Source of the DNA: Cylindrobasidium torrendii FP15055 ss-10
Lineage: Eukaryota > Basidiomycota > Agaricomycetes > Agaricales > Physalacriaceae
Assembly (NCBI GenBank): GCA_000934385.1
Contig: KN880444.1
Coordinates: forward strand, 165,508-229,507
Reading direction: 5' to 3'
DNA length: 64,000 bases
Under the pieces are notes generated by a model that worked only from the letters and a program-made list of their open reading frames with translations, was not told where the DNA came from and made no database searches. Made by a program: the position numbers and the translations under genes. Of the stretch, positions 24,738-37,468 are shown one piece after another (the first letter of the stretch is position 1; every line of letters begins with the position of its first letter).

Positions 24738-26146
24738 ATGTATACGAGGGCTGCGACCGCGCTCATTTACTCCGCCGTGTGTTTGATGACCGCCGCGACG
24801 CCCTTGGACGCTCCGCGTCGGCGGGATGCAAGCACACGGATTTCTGGAGGCAAGAACAACGAAGGAGAGGTCCGTTTATTCCGCTACCCCTTCCTTCAAC
24901 TTGTCGGCTTACCGTCCATCCCGTAAGGATCATGACGAGCTTGAAATGCCTTCATCCGCCAATATGAGGAACATCCCCATCGGCAACGATGGTGAGGAAA
25001 TCCCGATATACTGGAACGACGGCACGTCAAAGGACGGCGCGCGCTCGGCGTATATTATGATACACGGCAAACTTCGAGATGGGGACGAATACTGGACTAT
25101 CATGAACGACGCCCTCTCCAGCGCAGTGAAGGATGACTATCCTGGCGTGGATGAGAACGCCCTCGTCATTGCACCACAATTCTTCTCTACAGAATACAAC
25201 AAAGGGGTGCGTGTGCAGTCCAAGCTGAACGTAACGCAGCTGCTGAACCCAAATCACAGCAATATGGTGAACACCAGCTTGCGTTTGGCGATGTGAATGC
25301 CTGGCAGGCGGGCGATATCGCGACACACCCGGAGGGCACCAGCAAGTCATCCATCGACGCACTGGACGCCATTGTCGCGGAGTTTGCTAATAAAGACGAA
25401 TACCCGAATATTGCGAATATTACGATCGTCGGTCATGGAGGAGGCGGCCAGCTCATTACGCGCTACGCCGCCGTGGGCTCCCTGCCAGAAGACGTATACG
25501 TTCGTTTCATAGTCGGAGATGCTAGCACACACGCCTATTTCTCGGAACACCGTCCAGTCGACAAAGACGATACTGACGGCAAGGGCTGCGAATACTGGAA
25601 CACATGGCGCTATGGCTTCGAGTAAGTCTTCGTGTTTTTTTTTCTATTGAGCCAACCATCTCATCGAATGATAGCAATTTCACCGGCACAGCGGCAGGAA
25701 AGAAGGACTTGTGGGACTACTTCGAACAGTACGTCAACAGGGACATCGTTTTCCTTGTCGCAAACAACGACACAAAGGAGAACGGCGACCAGTATTGCCC
25801 TGCACTAATGCAGGGTGGTGTTGCGCGCCGCGACCGCAACTTAGCTTGGTGGGCTTACATCAACACACTAGCGCGCACGCGTGAACCCGTCGAGTTGTTC
25901 GGTGTGGCTAGCTTCAAAAACCTTCCCGACTGGAGCTGGGCCACCAGCAGGTCGGGCACGATTGTCCCACGCCTCGTTGTCATTGACGGTGCCGACCACG
26001 ACGCGGACAAGGTGTTTGGCAGTGACGAGGGCCGAGCAGCACTATTCAGCTCGGGCGACATCCCCGCCGGGTGGAGGCCAGACGGCTACACGGACACAGA
26101 AACAGACTGTTCATATTGTTCTTCGACAAATGAAACCAAAGACTAG
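24738..26146 (+). CDS. Secreted alpha/beta-hydrolase-fold protein lacking the nucleophile serine
   Basis: Four exons give 414 residues: 24738-24869, 24928-25206, 25260-25621 and 25675-26146. A signal peptide (MYTRAATALIYSAVCLMTAA) leads. The fold is recognisable from SAYIMIHGKLRDGDEYW, LVIAPQFF and the strand-turn ITIVGHGGGGQLITRYA. At the nucleophile elbow the usual G-H-S-x-G is G-H-G-G-G, so the serine is replaced by glycine. Further on, LVVIDGADHDADKVF could hold the acid/His region, and Cys residues at the tail suggest an extracellular disulphide. It may be a non-catalytic binding protein or use another nucleophile. The function is not known to me. It is convergent with RMT2, whose stop is 98 bases away. 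Confidence 0.82.
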
Positions 26147-26244
26147 ATGTACATACACTCCTTTAGGACGGACGCACACATATGAGGCGGACATACTGAT
26201 ACGAGCAAGGACGCTTTACTCCGCCGCCGCTTAACATATGTACA

Positions 26245-27551
26245 CTACATAATAGACATCTTACCGATTGGCAAACGGTACACGGGCATGGTGAAGTATT
26301 CCCGTGTGCGCCCCCAACGGTTTCTCGAATCTCGAGTGACATCTACGTCCGTCCATTCGACATTGATACCAACCTCAGAAAGGTGCAGCTCTGCCATGAG
26401 CGTGGATACATCGTAGAAGAGAAGATCTATCAGAGTGTAAGTATGCTGCCTTGGAACAGGAAGGCGAGAGGCATACTTGTGGCACCAAGACCATTGAAAA
26501 AGCCAAATCTTGCGTCGGGACCGCTGAGAAGATCTGGGAGATGCTCAAAAAATTCATGCAATGCCTGATAGTCCTCGGAAAATGTGTCTATAGACAATGT
26601 TGGGTTTAATCCATCTGGGGAGCTAATCAACATACCCGTATAAATCACGTCGAAGCCTCCAAAGGACAAGAGTGCCTCTGAATCGACAAAGTCCTGCCAT
26701 TTGCCCTCCAGGATCTTCACGCTAGGCCGCTCATACCATCCTTGCTCGCGCATATGTTGCAGAACATCAGGATGTGCTTCAATGATGACATGTTGTTCAG
26801 GACGAGTGGGTAGAGATTGGAACAGGGAGTCGATCTGTCGAGGCCAAAGTAAGCATTTCCACTGATAGAGAATAACGGAAGCGTACGATGCCCAGTCCAA
26901 ATCCAACATTAAGCACCTTCATCCCTTCCAGATTTTCGGGCGGGCACAACAAGCGCACCGTTTCCTCCATGATGGGTGTCTCCCATGCCATCATAACACC
27001 AACCTCTTGCCCGTTGCCCGCATCCACCAAGCAGATTTCCTGTCCGTGTTCGTCTTTCCTGAAGACCAGTTTTTGCTTCAAGTATGCGTCCGTCGAGGCC
27101 GCCGCGGTCTGGTCATCGGTTTTCAGCACCATCCCATCCGCGTCGCTGTGTTTTCGGCCAAGCAACGATAATAGCATCTCAGACCGGATTCCTGCGTCTC
27201 GGATTGTGGTGTAAGTCTGCTCATCCCCAAATGAGAGCGCAATATCGCCAGCTGAGTTTCCGTAATTGTCAACTAGACAGACGTGCTTAGCACAAGCTTG
27301 GTGGTAGAAAAGGTCACGTACGCACGCGCGTTCCATACAGCGCCCTCATCTATCAGGTATTTCGCCAATTCCGCATCCTGGTTGTACGCTGCAGCATGCA
27401 AAGCGGACAGTCCTTCCTCTTCGTTTTGATACCAGAGCGGTGCGCCTTGGTCTACGATTTCCTTCACGGTCTGGAATGGCTCGCGTCCGATGACACTATT
27501 CACCAAATGTTCACCAAGAATGGTCAAAAGTTCTGCAGAGTCGACTTCCAT
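26245..27551 (-). CDS. RMT2: Protein arginine N5-methyltransferase RMT2
   Basis: Ankyrin-like N-terminus (GLSALHAAAYNQDAELAKYL, VDNYGNSAGDIALSFGD) followed by a Rossmann-fold methyltransferase. The SAM-binding strand-loop is MKVLNVGFGLGI, and VIIEAHPDVLQHM and LEGKWQDFV follow in order. FDVIYTGM and the tail EYFTMPVYRLPIGKMSIM complete the family pattern. Yeast Rmt2 monomethylates the delta-nitrogen of an arginine in ribosomal protein L12. ATG 27551 (MEVDSAEL) chosen as the family start; the frame is open further upstream without support. Several short introns. Cytosolic/nuclear enzyme; identification strong. Confidence 0.93.
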
Positions 27552-27844
27552 AGCGCGGCAGTGTAAGTGTGAGAGTGGATGATGGCCAAAATTCAAATAT
27601 TGAAGATCGTGATCACTGTGATGCTTCGATTGCGACCCTTGAGGCTCGGGTTTTTCTGTGCCACTCGCTACGAAGTGCAAGTCAAGCTTGCATGAATGAA
27701 AATGTTGCATCGCATGGTATGATCTACTAGTAGTCTATGGGAACGTCTAACTTTATGGCGTGAATATGCGTATAATATACAATGATTTTGTATGTGCTTG
27801 CAAGGTAAATAATTCATGAGAGGGCGTAATCACCAGCCGTTCGT

Positions 27845-29826
27845 TACACCGTAGTCGCTGCATATTTGGAGCGTCTGCGTAGGACGTGTCCCCATTTACG
27901 AAGCGCCTGTGAAAGACCGTCAATACTCCAACCTCTTGAAATCGGCAATGAAAACGCACAGCGAACACAATCCACAGTGCCACCGAAATACCCGCCAGGA
28001 TTGCCGAAGCTGGTCCAAGGCCAAGGTTGGTGAAGTAGGCATGGCCAAACAGTGGGAATACGCTGGCAATCACAGACCTCGCCAAGTCGTTTCCAGCGAG
28101 CACCGCGGCCTGGTGGTCTGGGTACGCCGACGTGATATACGTGAGAACGCTCTGGAAGTTGAGGTAGATCCCAGGAAGGTAGAGGGCGGCGCCAATGATG
28201 GGGACAATCCAGTGGATATCTTCGCGAGCAGTGAAGCCAAAGATGAGGACGGAGATGGGGATAAAGATGCTGGCTATGAGCCCAATTTCCAAGCGAATCT
28301 CAGGTTGGAGTTCGCCCCCTGCAGCTTCCGCCGCCCGAGAACGAGGATCGATGTAGTACGACAAGTAGAAGCAATAAGCGGTATACTGCAGAATGATTAA
28401 CACAGGAAGAATATGTTAAACAGGCAACTCACTGTAATCGCGCCAGAGATGACAAACCCAAGGAACGGAAGGCCGCTCAGTCCGAGATTGAAATGGTGAA
28501 TATCCGTAAATACGATTGGGAACGACTCGAACCAGAGGTAAAAGATGGCGTCTATAATGCCATGAGTGTCCGTCCGTTATAGATCTGACCAAGGTCGACG
28601 TACAAACAAAACCGATGTAAATGTTGGCGAAAAGAAGGACGGGCTCGAGTGCCAGAGCAATAGGGCGGTACAGAGCCTCCGCCAGCACCTGAAGGACTGT
28701 CTCACCCTCCGTGTCCTTCTCCGTCTGTGTGCGAAGCTGCTCGTTCCCGGTAAGTTTGCGGAGTCGCTGAGCGCGCTTCAACAAGATGGTCGGGCCGTAC
28801 GTCTCGGGAAGTAGGAACGATAAACAGAGTAGGCTGAACCCTGAGATCCACAGGAGCTCGTACTGTGGCCACCTCCATCCGTTGGCCTGCGCAGCGAAGC
28901 CACCGATGACTGGTCCAGTGATGGGGCCAGCGACAGCACCGAGAGCCCATATTCCTATAACATAAGGTTCCTGGCGTTTGTTGTAGATGTCACACATAGA
29001 TGCGCCGCCGGTGGCAAGGGCAGGGCTCCCGAAAAATCCAGTCAGGAATCGGAAGGCAAGGACAGTCCGAATGTTTGTCGCCGTTACTATCGGAATTTGG
29101 AAAATCAGGAAGATGGCGAGCGTTGGGATGTATACGGCGTTGCGGCCGTATTGCGCGAGGTCCTGGAAGGGGGTCAAGAACATTGGGCCGACGCCGTACC
29201 CTGAAGAACGGGGGTTCAGCTCGATGTAACGGATTGAACAGTAAACTAACCTATCACGTAGAGCGTGAGACCAAGAGTAGCATAGGTCAAAGACGCATTG
29301 TAGTCTTCCATTAGGCCTGGTATTGACGGAGTGTATATGGCTGATCCAATATACACGGAGAACGTAAGGAAAGAGATCAAGAATGCGACGAAAGCGCGCT
29401 TCTTGGGAGACCAGTTTCTTGAACGGGGTCAGGATATCGGCGCGCAATTATCAACAAAGAGTAGACAAACCTTGGGTTATCTTGGTCATCGTCACCGTCC
29501 CAATCGACGAGATATGGATCGCTCTCATCATCATCGACGCTGACGCTGTCTTCTTGCTTTGCAGATGCCTTCTCTGGATCGACGACGAGGGTATTTTCAC
29601 GAGTAAGGTCGGGTCGTGGAGAGGACTTCTTGGATTCATCGCCGCAGAGGGTCGGCGTCCTTGATGAAAATGCAGATATTCTCGTCCTTGAGTTCGCATT
29701 CGAAGGCAGATGGCGCGGCGCGACCACATAGCTTTGGCGCTGGTCCGCGTATGGTAGATATTTGCCTTTTGACGCGGAGTTGATGAACTGCCCAATGAAA
29801 GAATCCCTCAGAATGTCGGCCACCAT
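27845..29826 (-). CDS. MFS drug:H+ antiporter, DHA1 (FLR1-like)
   Basis: Long hydrophilic N-terminus starting MVADILRDSFIGQFINSASK, a pattern shared with Flr1/caf5-type multidrug transporters, with an acidic stretch before TM1. TM segments follow with YVIGYGVGPMFLTPFQDL, RFLTGFFGSPALATGGASM (motif C-like region), GPITGPVIGGFAAQANGWRW and ILLKRAQRLRKLTGN in the central loop. The last intron joins IVFA to ALRKWGHVLRRRSKY and the stop at 27845. Expected at the plasma membrane, exporting small toxic compounds. First of four consecutive minus-strand genes of detoxification type. Confidence 0.9.
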
Positions 29827-30710
29827 CGTGAGGCTAGTCCGCAAAGGAGACGAAGGGAAGAAACAAGACAGAAAACCTCCCTCTGAATGTTTTTTCCATC
29901 CGACTTTATAGGTCCCTTTCACGCGTGTTTCCTTGACGCTGAGTTAGCCAACAGATTGTTAAGTGCTCACTAATCATCGAGGCTTTTTTGACCAATCAGA
30001 ATCCTTCTTGCCTGATGAGTAAGTGCGGGGTGTCCCCGCAATTTTGGCTTTTGCGGATTACCCGACGCAATTTTTGTGCAGCTCTCGAGTCATTGCGAAC
30101 GGGGCCGACGCAAATCTTGCCATCGATGGCGAAACTGATTCGATAGCTCGGGCGATGCCCGAGTGTTTACATTCTTTCTGCGCAATTTTTTTCGTCTGAT
30201 GCAGAGCGAGAGGAGAACAGGAAGTTGCATTTAACCGGGACATGATGGCGGGACAGAGGCAAGCCGACGCAGGTCGGGAGCTCTGCCCGATCAGAGCGTC
30301 CGTTCGATTCCCGCACTTTGATTTCTGGCTAAGTATGAACGAGTTGGAATTTCAGAGCGATTATAGATCAGACAGTAATCCAGCAGCAATCTGGAAGATA
30401 TGTGTAGGTTTCCTGACCAATACTTTAATTGTCAGGCCGCATCGCACGCCCGAGGGGACGGTTACAGTGACATCCGTCGGACTCGGAGTTTGGAAGCATT
30501 GGCATAGCTGGGCTTGCCTGTGTTTGTAATAAGCCACAACGACACCCAATAGGGCGCGCCGGGCTCCGCTCTAGCACATGAGCATCAAACAGATTATTCC
30601 CAATGAAGCCTGAAGACTGTAACGCTGCCATACAAAAACCTAATTCAAGGTGTATACGAACGAAAATTAAAGTTACATAAACAGCTAGTCTACTACGAAT
30701 CAAAGCTGCT
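29827..30710. other. Intergenic region upstream of MFS gene
   Basis: About 0.9 kb with the MFS promoter and the 3' flank of the old yellow enzyme gene. A GTTCGATTCC string near 30300 resembles a Pol III B box, but no tRNA cloverleaf can be formed. No gene seen. Confidence 0.45.
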
Positions 30711-32100
30711 CTAAGAGCCTTCGGTGACGCTCTGGAAGTTTCAGATCAGTCGATGAAGTTCGACGGGGCGAAGCTGACTTACCTCCGCAAATGGGTAGTC
30801 GTTGTAGCCCTCGCTCACATTCCCAGGTATATAGAATCCCGAACGATTCCATGTTGCAAGGGGTATATCTTTCTCCAAGCGCGAAGGAAGGTCGGGCTGT
30901 TAGATATGAGTTCTCATCAAAATTCGCTTCACACTGGCATTCCAGATAACCACGTACGTTAGCGATGAAGGAACGGCCAAATGCGACCAAATTACCCTTG
31001 CTATCTGCAATCTCCTTTGCAGCGGCACCTGTAAAACCTCCTGCAGCGATGAACGGTAGCGGCGCCCAGATATCACGTAGGAAGTCATTATCCCAGCCCT
31101 CAGGAATTACTTCGAGCGTTTGGACACCATCCACACGAGGCTCTACGACGTGAAGGTACGCCAGATTTGGATATCTCTCCTTGATTCTCGAAACCAAGTA
31201 AGCGAATGTCGGTTTTGGATCTGTCATGCGCATCCCTAAAGCAAGAGCTTTGGGTGGGATTCTATAACTTGTTGTGCTATTAGACTCACCTTGAAAGCTA
31301 CTCCAGGGGCTCAAACGAATGGCTGTACGCTCCGCACCGACTTCCTGAATGATTGCATCGATGACTTCTAGAGCGAACCTAGCCCGATTTTCGATGCGCC
31401 CACCATACTCATCCGTGCGCTGGTTGGATATATCTTGCAAAAATTGGTCCACAAGATATCCGCTTGCTCCGTGAACTTCGACGCCTAACGGGTGCCGCAT
31501 CAGAGAGCTACGAGAATGCCAGTGAATCCACGGCCGCGTACCATCAAAACCCGCTTTGTGGACAGCGTTTGACGCAGCCGTAGCATAATCCGAGATCACT
31601 GACTTGATTTCTTCTCTCGTCATCTCTCGCGGAATTTCACTCCTTTGTGGGAGCCCAAGGGGCGATGGCGCAAGAAATTCTAGAGCAGGATCATCCGAAC
31701 GAAGCATGTCCGGTTGAGCAGTCCGTCCCAACGCCCAGAGCTGATTGAAAATGAAGCTTCCTTTGGCATGAACACCATTGGTAATCTTTTAGTACAGTCA
31801 GCCAGATGATAGCTGTAACAAACAATGGCTGACCTCCTTCCAGGCAGCAATCTGTTCATTGGACCAGATACCAGGGGCGTAGTCATAACCAGATGCTAGA
31901 GGGGATATAAATGTAGCCTCAGAAATGAGCAGTGTCCCCGGACGTGAGGCGCGTTGGGCATAGTGCTCCTTAACGATGGCTGTAAATGGGACGTGTGTCT
32001 TCTGTGTCGCCTTCCAACGCGTCAACGGTGCGAGCACCACGCGATGCTGAAGCTCGACATGTCCTACGCGAATGGGCTGAAATAACTTCGAGGAGGACAT
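30711..32100 (-). CDS. Old yellow enzyme (NADPH dehydrogenase, FMN ene-reductase)
   Basis: FMN-dependent TIM-barrel reductase of activated C=C bonds. Motifs in order: LFQPIRVGHVELQHRVVLAP, LTRWKA, LISEATFISP, FNQLWALGR, AGFDGVEVHGASGYLVDQFL (restored by removing a 57-nt intron), DEYGGRIENRARFALEV, PFIAAGGFT and AFGRSFIAN. The last intron joins PFAE to SVTEGS and the stop at 30711. About 370 residues, the normal length. The His/Asn pair that binds phenolic ligands is seen as V-H-G-A instead of the commoner H-G-A-N, so His is kept and Asn is not evident. It lies between the MFS and ABC transporter genes. Confidence 0.92.
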
Positions 32101-32789
32101 CGATACACTGGTTGCATGTGAGCGTCAAGACAAGGGCAATTTTATACTACGTTGGCCTATTCACCGACTCCTACCCACAATGGTGTCCCGAACAGACGCG
32201 CAAGCAGCTGAGTGAGCAACAAAGGTTAGTCGAGCTTACACATCCATCCCCGCTTGTGCGGCTATCAAGAGGAACCATCAAAAATCGCAATATCGGAAGT
32301 GATCGACCGCAACATGGCTTGTGATTGGACCGTCCTCCATTGTTCGGGAGAATTTGTAATACCTCTGGATTAGTTGGTCCATCTAACAAGTCCCAATTCA
32401 GACGAACACTTTGGGAGTGAGCTACTTATGAGCTGTTGAAGTAGGAATAGAAGACCATCACCCAGATAGCTGCTGAATATGAATGACCATTTCGCGTGTC
32501 ACATTCCCAATGTACGACTCTACATGCCATTGACAGGCTAAGCCCCGGGCATATCCCATTCACTCTCACCCATCGTCTAGGCCCACTAGTACTCGCGCGC
32601 GCACTTGAAGGTATGCAAAAGATGCATTCTAGATTAGCATGCACGTAACTACTAGGCATGTATTACTATAGCTACACGAAAGCGTCCAAACCATATGTCG
32701 AAGCCCTCATAATATAATGATGTAGACGTTGCGGGTATGTGATCCAATGAGAATCCGAAAGCCGAAAGCGAAAGCCAATGCCCAACCGT
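32101..32789. other. Intergenic region between OYE promoter and ABC transporter 3' end
   Basis: 0.7 kb; the OYE 5' flank and the ABC gene's 3' UTR. No other gene recognised. Confidence 0.5.
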
Positions 32790-35700
32790 TTACTCCCTCT
32801 TGCTCAAGGCCTGCAGCTGCACGTACTCGAAGTAATCACCCTTGCGGTTGATGAGCTGGTCGTGTGTGCCCGACTCGCTGACGCGTCCATCTTTGATGAA
32901 ATAACTAGTACGACGTTAGATGTGTGGTGTGAGTATGCTAGCAAGTATGCTCACATTCTGTCCGCATTTTGAATGGTCGACAGGCGATGCGCAATAGCAA
33001 TTGTCGTGCGACCCTTGGCGGCCTGATCCAGAGCTGCTTGCACGACTTTCTCACTATGGCAAGGTAAGTTCATTGTAACTAGGAGAAACATCATCACATA
33101 CCTAGTAGAGTCCAACGCAGAGGTAGATTCGTCGAGCAGCAAAACCTTGGGCGAGCGAAGAAGTGCACGGGCAATCGCAATACGTTCTGGACAAACGTCA
33201 GCAAGGTCATGGAGGACAAATGAGAAGAGACTGACGTTTTTGACCACCAGACAGCTGCGATCCTTTACCACCGACATCGGTGTCAAAGCCATCTGGCAGA
33301 CTCTGAACGAACTCCAGGATGTTTGCGTCGCGGCATGCCTGCTCGATTTCCTCCTGCGTGACCTCTGAAGGGGGCTTGGTAGCACCAAGAAGGATATTGA
33401 AGCGAACAGTGCCAGCGTAAAGTGTGGGTTCTTGAGACACCAAGGATATTTGCTTGCGGTATTCCTGGACATTGAACTCGTTGATTTTCACACCATCCAT
33501 CTAGGTCAATGTCAGCATAAGGCACTCAAATTATGCGGTGGCAGCATACCGTGATCTCTCCGGCCAAAGGATCGTAGAAGCGCTCGATAAGCTGGATGAC
33601 AGTGCTCTTGCCACAACCGCTAGCGCCGACAAGTGCGACATATGTACCAGGCTCGATTGACAGGTTGAGCCCGCGGAGAACCCTGACACCAGGACGAGTT
33701 GGGTAACGGAAGTGAACGTCCTTGAAGTGAATTTGGCCTTGAGACTTGGTCAAATCAACTTTCCTGCCCTCAGTCGATTCCGCATCAATCTCTGGAACGG
33801 AGTCAAGGAGGCGGATGATCTGGGATCCAGCACCCTGTGCAGACGAAATGTCGGGAACGAAGGAGAAGACGTTGCCAGCCTGGATAGCACCGAAAGTTGT
33901 CGACTGCCGGAGGCGTCAGCATACCGCTGCACAAGTTCAAGAGTGCACGTACCATGAGACCGACGAAGAATCCAAATGTACCGAACTCGCGGTTGGCAAC
34001 GAGGATAGAGCCGTACCAGAAGACGAGAGCAATAACATAGAAAGCCATGGACTGGGAAACAGCGAACAGAAGGTTACTCCACAGAGCACTCCTGTTTGAC
34101 TCCTTAAGCGGGCCCTCGAGCGAGTGGCTGTACTGAGCAATGCAATCGTCTTCACGAGTCAGCGAAGCAACAGTACGAATGGCGCCAGCAGCTTCACAAG
34201 CAAGCTGGGCGGATGAATCGTGAAGCTTCTTGTTCTTCTGATCCTTGAGAACAACGACGCGCTAAAAAAGAAAGGGTATCAGTAGTAGCTCGTCCCATGT
34301 AGGGGAGGACTTACGAGGCGAATATATCCAGCGCTGATGAGCAGGGGAGTGCAAGCAATGCCAACGAGACCAATCTTCCAGATGAAGATCAACCCGAGGA
34401 TTGAACCGACGATGATGGTAGCAATGCTCTGCACAATAGCAGCCAAAGTAGTACCGAAAAGACCGTGGACCTTCTGGGGGTTGTCGCTCAGGTTGGAGGT
34501 CAAGGAACCAGTCTGGACGGCGTAAATAAATGCAGTTCAATGAGAACGTAAGGCAACTCACGCTATGCTCGTCCGCATCAAAGTATTCGATATCTTGACG
34601 CAGGATGGCACGGAAACTGAGGCTGCGGAGACGGGCGCTGAGCTTGGCCGCAGAAGACGAGAAATGATAGTTCTGGTTGCCGATGCAGATAGCGGAGAGG
34701 ACGGCGATGATGAAGAACCATAAGGCATTGCGATCACCAGCTTTGCGGAGGGCAGGTCCTGTCTCAGAGAAACCGTTGATGGCCTTGGCTACGAAGGAGT
34801 CAGAACGGAAACAGGTTCCCTGAAAACAGACTCACCATAGACGACACCAAATGCAGGGTATACACAGCCAGTGAGGAAGGCGAAGACTGTGCCGATTGCG
34901 TACTGGCGCCATTGTGCCCTGTTGATCAAGAACATGCGCTTGAAAAGTACGAAGAGCGAGACGTCCGCGCGAGCGTTGTCCTTAGCCGCATTGCGCTCCT
35001 GGATAATTTGACTTGCAAGGGACTGGTTTCCAGTGTTGCGACGACCGAGAGGAATTTCTTCCTGTATCTCCTTCTCGATGTCTTGCACGTCATCGCTTGC
35101 AGTGGTAGCCTCTTCTTCCTTTGTCTCACGAAGTTTTTGAGCGGAGACAAGCTTGGCGTAAGCACCGTCCTTCTGCAGCAGCTCGTTGTGGGATCCCTGT
35201 TCGATAAGAAGACCATCCCCCATCACGAAAATGACGTCCGCATCCTTAATGGTCGAGAGACGGTGAGCAATAGTGATGGTGGTACGTCCAGCAGCAGCCT
35301 TGTCGAGGGCGTCTTGCACAATAAGCTCGGACTACGATGGACGTTAACATGGAGCTTCACAGGAGTGGTGGTAAGATAAGCTCACCTGAGTATCCAACGC
35401 TGAGGTTGCCTCGTCAAGCAATAACACCTTGGGGTCGCTAACAATAGCACGAGCAATCGCAATACGTTGTTTTTGTCCACCAGAGAGAAGGAAACCGCGC
35501 TCGCCGACCATTGTCTCATAGCCAAGAGGAAGCTTTGTAATGAATCCATCTGCGTTCGACTTGATGCAGGCTTCCTTGATAAGCTTGAACTGCTCTTCTG
35601 GACTGGCGTGCTCGTAAGGCGTGTTGATGAGACCGTGCGCGACATTGCCAAGAATTGTGGTGGCGAAGAGAGTAGGCTCTTGGGAAACAAGACCAATTTG

Positions 35701-37468
35701 GGAACGGAGCCACTTGATGTTCAATGTCTTGAGGTCGCGACCATCGAAAGTAACGCGGCCGGCGGCTGGGTCATAGAAGCGTTCGATGAGGGAGATGGCA
35801 GTCGACTTGCCAGATCCGGAAGCACCGACGAGAGCGGCGGTCTTGCCAGCCCTGAATCGTAGACTGAGGCCTTTGACAACGGTGACGTTGGGGCGCGAAG
35901 GGTAGCTGAACTGGACATCTTCAAGTGTGATCTCGCCTTCTACATGATCGGGCTTCTCGCCTGCAGCGCTGGCAGAGTCGATGGCGGGCACACGGTCAAT
36001 GGTGGCGAAGAGCTTGGACGCAGCGCCGCGGCCTTCGGTGACAGCTAAAGGAAGTATGAGTATTTTGATAGACCGGTGCAAGCAAATGTGTTACCCTGCA
36101 TTTCGGGGGCAAGAAGAGCAAGAGAGAACGAGCCGATGAGGATAGCCATGAAAACGTTGACGACTACACCAGCATCGGCATGTCCTTGTTGAATGAGTGT
36201 GGTGCCGAAATAAAAGGCTGTGAGCGGTCAGGACATATTCGGGAGGGGAAAAAAAGGAAAATCCCACCAAGAGCGTATGAGGAGTAGATAGCGAAGAAGA
36301 AGATGGATAAGCCACCACCCAACCAGATGCCAATCTTAGCCTCTGCTGCATCAGACTTGTCGATGTGGACGTCGTACAGTCCAGCGAGGATCTTCTGAGT
36401 GCCGAAGGCTTGCGCAGTGCGGACAGTCGAAATGACCTCTTCTGCCACTGAGCCACCATTTGCGACATGCTTGAGTGATAACCTGGGAACTGTGAGTTTG
36501 GTAGCGCAACGATGCAAAGCCAACTTACTGAGTGTAAGTCGAGACAAATTTGTTCATGATGCCGCCAGTGATGGCAATGACAGGCAAGAGCGAGCTGAGT
36601 GCGAGTGCGAGACGCCAGGACCGGATGTACGCGAGAATGAAACCACAGAAAAATGCACCGAGGAAGCTCACTACGAGAGCAACCTTTTCAGAGATTGACC
36701 GCTGGACCATGTGTGTGTCTGTCTGGATGCGGGTGGCAACTTCTCCAGCGCCGACCTTGTCGAAAAATGCGATATCCTGGCGAAGAATGGCTTGCAAGTA
36801 GCGCTCGCGAATGCGCTTGGCGTTAATCTCAGCGGTGTAGACCCAGGTGTACATGTAGATAAAGGTGCAAACGAGCATGCCAATACCTGCATCACAAGGT
36901 AAGAATCTGTCTGAGATCGCAAAGACAAGTCGCTCACCGATGATGACCAGGTAGAGTGCATCGTCTGCCGCGGTGTGCTTGAAGTTGGCAGCTGCTTCCT
37001 GGAAGGCGGACTGGTCGAGTTCCCCAGCATCAACAAGGTTAATCACTTTCTGGAAGACGACGAAATCGTTGGTGAGGTTGGCAAACAGAAGTGTCATGAG
37101 AGGCTGGGGCGTATTAGACACCATACAGCAATTGAGACAAGGAGTACGCACCTGAGCTGCGCCAGATGCAGCTGCAGCGACGAGCGCGATACAGTTCAAT
37201 GCGATTTCGAGGGGAGTGTGAAATCTAGAGAAATTTGAACATTCGACTGAGAGAATGAAAGTGTTGTTACACACCTGAAAAGAGACAAAAATGAAGCGGG
37301 AGGGAGCTCTGGCTCTGCTTCGACTGCCACTGCCGTTTCCACTGAATCCTTCTCACTGTCTACATCGTTGGTGGGCTTGGGAGACTTCTTGCTGAATGGT
37401 GCCCAGCGCGCGTTCTTGGGCGGGTCGACGAAAGTGATCTTTTCGTCCGTGCTGTTAGGCCGCGACAT
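32790..37468 (-). CDS. Full-size ABCB transporter (MDR/STE6 type)
   Basis: About 1,300 residues in (TMD-NBD)x2 order, split by many short introns. Polar N-terminus from [13 protein letters not shown]1; NBD1 with Walker [10 protein letters not shown], signature [14 protein letters not shown] and Walker [12 protein letters not shown]; a charged linker with [12 protein letters not shown]2; NBD2 with [16 protein letters not shown] and [12 protein letters not shown]. The end is [20 protein letters not shown]. Both ATP sites appear intact. ABCB full transporters in fungi export drugs or farnesylated pheromone; no sequence feature decides which. The neighbouring OYE and two MFS genes favour a detoxification role (inference). 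Confidence 0.94.

Noticed and set aside
30290..30330. GTTCGATTCC resembling a tRNA B box
   Set aside because: The flanking bases do not form a T-stem, and no A box or acceptor stem can be paired.
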